Below the pieces are notes generated by a model that saw only the letters and a program-made list of their open reading frames with translations, was not told the DNA's origin and ran no database searches. Shown in pieces: positions 8,534-12,600 of a stretch of DNA of 12,600 nucleotides. Every line of letters begins with the position of its first letter. The stretch's first letter is position 1. The position numbers were made by a program, and so were the translations under genes. Source of the stretch: Sergeia podlipaevii (lineage: Eukaryota > Euglenozoa > Kinetoplastea > Trypanosomatida > Trypanosomatidae); NCBI GenBank assembly GCA_030849805.1, contig JASANZ010001735.1:1-12600 (forward strand), written 5' to 3'.

Positions 8534-8603
8534 GAAAAATGCATTATAGTAGGAGAGGATTGATACTCATCTCCATTATCTGTTGCACTAGTCCTTTGTT
8601 TTT

Positions 8604-8628
8604 CTTTTCCTCTCTCTCTCTCTTTCTG
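8604..8628 (+). repeat. CT-rich pyrimidine tract
   Basis: A TTTTCCTCTCTCTCTCTC-type tract in the spacer, complementary to the GA tract just after COG4. As a pyrimidine tract it could also serve as an upstream polyadenylation or splice-acceptor signal. It is followed by T-rich sequence. Confidence 0.75.
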
Positions 8629-8952
8629 AATCCTTTTTCTCAATGGGTTTTGACTTCATATTGTTCTTCGCCATATACGCTTTTTTTTTGTTGTTGTTGT
8701 TGTTGTTTAGTTTGTTTGTTTGATTTTGTGTGCTTTGTCAATTCATGACGAAGAGATGTAAAGAAAGTGGAATGCATCAGCATACGCTGGGTTTGCTTAC
8801 ACCAAACACAATGTGGGGGGGGGGTGCATGCGAGCTTCACGTATCTTTCATTACTTTACTTTGATTCTTCATACCCTCTCCCCGTAGTTTTTTTTTTCTT
8901 CTTCTTTACTATTTCTTTTTTCTTTTTTTTCACTTTCATGTTTTGCTCGCTG

Positions 8953-9002
8953 TTTTTTTGTTGTTGTTGTTGTTTTCTTCTTCTCCATTTTTTTTTTTTG
9001 AG
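8953..9002 (+). promoter_or_regulatory. Probable trans-splice acceptor of the SURP-CID gene
   Basis: A pyrimidine-rich stretch (T7 with GTT repeats, then CTTCTTCTCC and T12 at 8988-8999) is followed by AG at 9001-9002, with other AGs at 9006-9007 and 9060-9061. Using the first predicts a 5' UTR of about 82 bases without an ATG before 9085. Confidence 0.6.
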
Positions 9003-9084
9003 AATAGAAATATTACATTTTATTATCTTTATTATAATTATTATTGTTTTGAAACATATAGGAGAGGGTGCATTGCTTAGTGGA

Positions 9085-12024
9085 ATGAATCCTTATCAAA
9101 GAGAGGAGCCATACCAGCAACCTCAGGGGTACTCCTCCGGGCACCCTCACCAGAGACAGCACTATGGTGATTACAGCGCACCCATGACAACGGGAGAGAG
9201 CAGCACCAGCGGCAGGGGGCCACATTCTTACCCTCAGGGCAACAGCACTACTAGCGTAGGACCTCATGCTAGTCCTGCAGGTTATCACCAGCATTATCAC
9301 TATGCTCAGTCCCAACAACAGCAACAGCAGCAGCAGAGCATTAGCGACGAAGACGCTCATCACTACGAGAACTACTACCACTACGGAAACGCGAATCAGC
9401 CTATTGGAATGGATAGCCCGCGAGAAATGGAAAGAAGAGGAGGGGACAGACATCATGCAGCATTTTCATCACCGAGTGATGGTCCCCAGTATGCTTATCC
9501 ATACCACGAGCATTCATTTCATAATAATCGCTATCCACCAAACTCATATCAGGAACAACAACAACAACACCTGCAGCAGCAGCAGCATCCTTCTCTGACA
9601 CAGCAAGCACAGCCATCTAGCGGCTACTACGACGGCGGTGCACCTGCAATGTCCAGCTATGGCACTCAGCAGCACCATCACCGACACCATCAACACGTAT
9701 ACACTCAAGACCCCAATGCTATATCATATCTTCCAGCACAGCAGTCACAACGGCAGCAACAGAGTCTTTTCCCAGCCCCGGGGTACGCACCAGCACCGCC
9801 GGTAGTGGAGATCCTTCACACCCCTAGCGGCGAGGGCGAGCAGCACAACAGCGGTGAGGCCGACTTTGTGGCGTCCTCGTCATCTGCTGGCGTGGAGCAG
9901 GTGGATGTGGTGGTCATGACTTCTTCTTCTTCTACGGCACAGCAGCACCACTCGCATGGGCCATCGACTCCTGCAGCATCCTCGTCATCTAGGAGGGATC
10001 GAACAGCAGCGGTCGGGGGAGGTCGAGGAAACCGGAGAGGAGAAGGTAGTAGAGATGACAGAGGGTCAGCGAATGCACCAGGTGATGGTTCCTGTTCCTC
10101 ATACTACGCATCAAAGAGTGAAGACAAGAGGAGCAGCAAGAAGAAACGCGCTCGCGAGGATGCATCCGGGGAGAACATTACTAGCAGTAGTGGCAACAAC
10201 AACAACAGCAGCAGCAGCAAGCGCACGCGTTCGTGGGAAAGCGGTGCGATGCCATTCATAGAGGACGCGAAGACTGCTGCGTATACGATACCACGTAGCG
10301 CACCACATGTCATGGTGCCTGCCATTTCCCCAGAGACGTCGCAGCAGAGGGCGTTGCGTCTCAAGAGTGGTGATGCTGTGCACGGTACACGCGAGGGCGA
10401 CGGAGGGGGGAAGAAGGGAGAAACGGAAAGCAACAGTGTGCCTGTGGATGTGGCTGCTTTCTTGGATATTGTCGCGTATTGTGTATGCCAAGGTGGTCCC
10501 ACCGCAGAGGAGGAGCTCAACGTTCGCGAGGCGCGAAACCCCAACTTTGACTTCTTCAACGCCAACTGGGACGATCCCAAGATGCTGTACTATCGCTGGA
10601 AGCTCTACTCGCTTTTGCAGGGAGATTCTTTTCTCGGGTGGCGGTCCGAGCCTTTTCAGATTGAGCGCGGACCTCTGGCGTATGTCTGGGTGCCTCCGTC
10701 TTCTCTTAAGGCCGGCGCGGAATCGCTAAGCGGAGCATTCGGTATAACTGCAGAAAGCGGTGTTGTGAGCTCCCCCCCTCCGCCTCCTCCCTCCGCGCTG
10801 TGGCTCTCGAAGTTGGTGGTTTCCCAGCAGCGTGTGTTTACCGCACTACCCCCGGCCGCAATTAGAGAGTGGCAGGTGCTGTTGGATCCTGCTGTACTGC
10901 TCGCGCCAGCGCTGACCCCCGCTTCCACCACGCCCCGATCGGTTGATGCGGTGGTAACAGCTGCGAGAGAGGCACTGCTCGATAGCGAAAAGATTGCAGA
11001 ACGGACGATATTTGCTGTGGATCACGGCGTCACCGCGCCAGAGCACACGATGAGTTTCCTGCTGGATGCCGTTGTACGTGTTGCGTGGGAGGCCACGGAT
11101 GTGTTTCGAAGTGCCAAGGCCTCCTCTTCGATGCTTTTCGTCCTCCCGCCTGCAGAGCAGCGCGAAACGTGTACTAAAATGGGGCTTCAGTGCATCACAC
11201 TTTTGTGGTATCTCTTTATCCTCAACGACATCACTCGCAACTGTGACGCCGCGTACGTGGACGATGGGGAACTCGAGAGAATGTACGAAAGCGAGATGGC
11301 AACGGCACCACTCGCAGCTGCAAAGTCGTCTTCTTTGTCGCCCTCGTCAACGCTACCTGGCGACGTTGTATTTAACATTAAGCAGCATCAACAGCAGCAG
11401 CAACAGCAACAGCAGCAGCTCCAGAGGCAGCAGCATGGCATCACACCACTCGCAATTGCCATCACTGCAATCCTTCGCACCGTCGCGGAGTCTTGCTTGA
11501 TGGTAGTGTTTGCGATTCTCACCCGTACCGGCTCAGTAACTGTCAACTCCCACTGCGGACACACAGGGGGGACCGCTATCTCAGCTTTAGCAAGTACTGA
11601 AGCAGCGGCCTCTCCCGCACTACAACAACAGCAGCAGCAAGTGCTTCCAGGTATAGATCTTTACTATACGGTGAAGGCTCTTGTCGCGGAGAAGAAAGCG
11701 CAAGACCCCACCTCCACACAACAGCAGCAGCAGCAGCAGAAGAAGAAGACACCTGAAGAGTCGACGCCTTGTGACGCGCACACGGTTGGTGTGATGGCTG
11801 TGCTGCTCTTTGCATGGCTGGAGCATCTGGTGGACAGCTGGTTCACACCCCCAGCACTTCCCAGCGGCAACAATAACAACAACAACAACAGTGGCATGAC
11901 CACTGCTGCTGCTGCTGCTACTGCTGCTGCTGTTGGACCTCCTTCCGAGACAGCAACTGGGTGCCTTGGCGTGCGCACGCAGGCCATGTTTGAGAAGAAA
12001 TACCCCTTCTTTTTCAAAAGATAA
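9085..12024 (+). CDS. SURP and CID domain protein, U2SURP/SR140-like splicing factor
   Basis: Predicted nuclear U2 snRNP-associated splicing factor. The 979-residue protein has a SURP module at about 453-512 (AAFLDIVAYCVCQGGPTAEEEL, ARNPNFDFF, YYRWKLYSLLQGDS). A WRSEPFQ segment and a VPPSS segment follow, and this extension is typical of U2SURP rather than other SURP proteins. A divergent RNA polymerase II CTD-interacting-like domain spans about 575-925: LPPAAIREWQVLL, SEKIAERTIFAVDHG, the helix LLWYLFILNDITRNCDA (706-722) and a final FAWLEHLVDSWF (909-920). It is interrupted by Q10, Q6 and Q7 tracts. The first 280 residues are Tyr/Gln/His/Ser/Gly-rich and probably disordered. KKKRARED (353-360) is a likely nuclear signal. 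I see no RRM, which animal U2SURP has before SURP. The start is the first ATG after the acceptor; an in-frame ATG at 8938 lies inside the pyrimidine tract. The stop is TAA. Family membership is fairly sure; one-to-one orthology is inferred. Confidence 0.82.
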   Translation: MNPYQREEPYQQPQGYSSGHPHQRQHYGDYSAPMTTGESSTSGRGPHSYPQGNSTTSVGPHASPAGYHQHYHYAQSQQQQQQQQSISDEDAHHYENYYHYGNANQPIGMDSPREMERRGGDRHHAAFSSPSDGPQYAYPYHEHSFHNNRYPPNSYQEQQQQHLQQQQHPSLTQQAQPSSGYYDGGAPAMSSYGTQQHHHRHHQHVYTQDPNAISYLPAQQSQRQQQSLFPAPGYAPAPPVVEILHTPSGEGEQHNSGEADFVASSSSAGVEQVDVVVMTSSSSTAQQHHSHGPSTPAASSSSRRDRTAAVGGGRGNRRGEGSRDDRGSANAPGDGSCSSYYASKSEDKRSSKKKRAREDASGENITSSSGNNNNSSSSKRTRSWESGAMPFIEDAKTAAYTIPRSAPHVMVPAISPETSQQRALRLKSGDAVHGTREGDGGGKKGETESNSVPVDVAAFLDIVAYCVCQGGPTAEEELNVREARNPNFDFFNANWDDPKMLYYRWKLYSLLQGDSFLGWRSEPFQIERGPLAYVWVPPSSLKAGAESLSGAFGITAESGVVSSPPPPPPSALWLSKLVVSQQRVFTALPPAAIREWQVLLDPAVLLAPALTPASTTPRSVDAVVTAAREALLDSEKIAERTIFAVDHGVTAPEHTMSFLLDAVVRVAWEATDVFRSAKASSSMLFVLPPAEQRETCTKMGLQCITLLWYLFILNDITRNCDAAYVDDGELERMYESEMATAPLAAAKSSSLSPSSTLPGDVVFNIKQHQQQQQQQQQQLQRQQHGITPLAIAITAILRTVAESCLMVVFAILTRTGSVTVNSHCGHTGGTAISALASTEAAASPALQQQQQQVLPGIDLYYTVKALVAEKKAQDPTSTQQQQQQQKKKTPEESTPCDAHTVGVMAVLLFAWLEHLVDSWFTPPALPSGNNNNNNNSGMTTAAAAATAAAVGPPSETATGCLGVRTQAMFEKKYPFFFKR
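11389..11418 (+). repeat. CAA/CAG tract (Gln10) inside the CID
   Basis: Ten consecutive Gln codons mixing CAA and CAG, followed by Leu-Gln-Arg-Gln-Gln. The tract falls between two helices of the predicted CID. Further Gln tracts in the same gene lie near 9313-9336 (Q8), 9553-9564, 9571-9582, 11622-11639 (Q6) and 11718-11738 (Q7), with an Asn7 tract near 11869-11889. The helicase gene has similar tracts near 2189-2210 and 2417-2453. Confidence 0.9.
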
Positions 12025-12032
12025 TGAATGCG

Positions 12033-12066
<34 letters not shown>

Positions 12067-12600
12067 TGGGAGATATGCTTTTTTTTTCTCTTTTTCTTTT
12101 TTTGATTATGGACAATGTGGTGGTTGGATTTGTATGGAGTCCATGCGTGTTCTTTTTCTTTTTTATTGTTCTTATATATATATATTTGTATTTGAGTTAA
12201 GGGGTAGCCGTGAGAACGTAACGCACACACACATATATATATATATATATTCGTTTTGCAGAAGAATGAAAAGAATAGACATCCAAGCATCCGCCGGATA
12301 ACATTTGCTTTATGTATTCACTTGTCTTATTTCTTAAAAAATTGAAGTGCATTTTTTTTTTTTCTCTCTCTCTTCCTCTTCTCTTTGAGTGCATGCCTCA
12401 CATCTTGTCCTTTTCTCATTGCTACTATTTTTTACTATTATTCTTTTTCTAATTTTCTCCCGTTTACATATGTAGTACACCACTAAGGCATCAGTGAAAG
12501 AGCCGAGAAAAAGATATAGGAGTCATAGCTAGAGTACTTAGATTAACATCCTCACACACCCATACGCGTAGCTCCCCCCCCCCCCCCCCACGTAGATTTT
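12025..12600. other. Non-coding region downstream of the SURP-CID gene
   Basis: Presumed 3' UTR and spacer. It holds (CT)n running directly into (AT)n at about 12032-12066, T-runs, an alternating TA run at 12173-12186, CA then TA repeats at about 12223-12250, a T11 and CT tract near 12352-12372, further T-rich pyrimidine stretches (12426-12464) and a C16 run (12574-12589). No gene start is visible before the window ends. Confidence 0.75.
12574..12589 (+). repeat. C16 homopolymer
   Basis: Sixteen consecutive C, the longest C-run in the window; shorter relatives are C10 at 3-12 and G10 at 8815-8824. All are in spacers. Run length may be uncertain because homopolymers are prone to sequencing error. 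Confidence 0.85.

Larger units (their letters stand above)
8490..9084. other. Spacer between COG4 and the SURP-CID gene
   Basis: Non-coding. A purine tract of G and GA repeats (8500-8533) follows the TAG almost directly, and a CT tract (about 8604-8628) downstream is complementary to it. Further on come T9 with GTT repeats (8681-8708), a G10 run (8815-8824), T/C-rich stretches and a second T7 with GTT repeats (8953-8976). The right end is the acceptor region of the next gene. The next gene's frame stays open back to a GTG at 8767, but that stretch translates to Phe/Cys/Ile runs and is not credible protein. Confidence 0.75.

Noticed and set aside
8767..9084. N-terminal extension of the SURP-CID protein from GTG at 8767 or ATG at 8938
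   Set aside because: It gives Phe/Cys/Ile runs from pyrimidine tracts that look like the splice-acceptor region. It mimics membrane segments but is unlikely to be in the mature mRNA.
11664..12290. 208-residue antisense frame at the end of the SURP-CID gene
   Set aside because: Made of translated TA, CT and CAG repeats antisense to the gene.
1..12600. A new mobile element, CRISPR array or defence system
   Set aside because: No transposase, reverse transcriptase, integrase, spacer-repeat array or target-site duplication was seen. All three genes belong to conserved eukaryotic families.

Overview
This window looks like part of a polycistronic unit of a kinetoplastid protist (trypanosomatid type). 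It holds three long, intronless reading frames, all on the + strand, separated by AT-rich spacers. Each spacer has a polypyrimidine tract followed by an AG shortly before the first ATG, which is the layout of a spliced-leader trans-splice acceptor. No promoters or introns are visible. The three genes end in TGA, TAG and TAA and none has an in-frame stop, so the standard code is in use. I cannot name the species. The spacers are rich in T-runs and (TA)n, (GA)n and (CT)n repeats, and the coding regions carry mixed CAA/CAG glutamine tracts.

Layout: bases 1-1993 are a long non-coding spacer. It contains a roughly 325-bp tandem duplication (607-932 and 934-1257) with a single N at the junction, a 22-bp palindrome (1521-1542), a long pyrimidine tract and a GA tract. 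Bases 1994-5212 encode a DEAD-box helicase of the Prp28/DDX23 (U5-100K) type, with a Q-rich N-terminus, large insertions in the core and a long C-terminal extension. Bases 5213-5867 are a spacer with two (AT)13 tracts and a splice acceptor. Bases 5868-8489 encode COG4, a subunit of the conserved oligomeric Golgi tethering complex. Bases 8490-9084 are a spacer with GA, CT, G10 and T/GTT tracts. Bases 9085-12024 encode a SURP plus CID protein resembling the U2 snRNP-associated factor U2SURP/SR140, with a long Tyr/Gln/His/Ser-rich N-terminus in place of a recognisable RRM. Bases 12025-12600 are non-coding.

Two of the three genes are predicted pre-mRNA splicing factors and the third acts in Golgi vesicle tethering. 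In kinetoplastids, neighbours in a polycistron usually do not share a function, so I read no operon-like logic into this. I found no RNA genes, mobile elements, CRISPR arrays or clear new system. The points most worth a second look are the divergent helicase motif Ib, the SURP-CID protein without a visible RRM and with a Q-tract-interrupted CID, and the duplication that ends at an N. Family assignments rest on motifs recognised by eye; no alignment or search was run.
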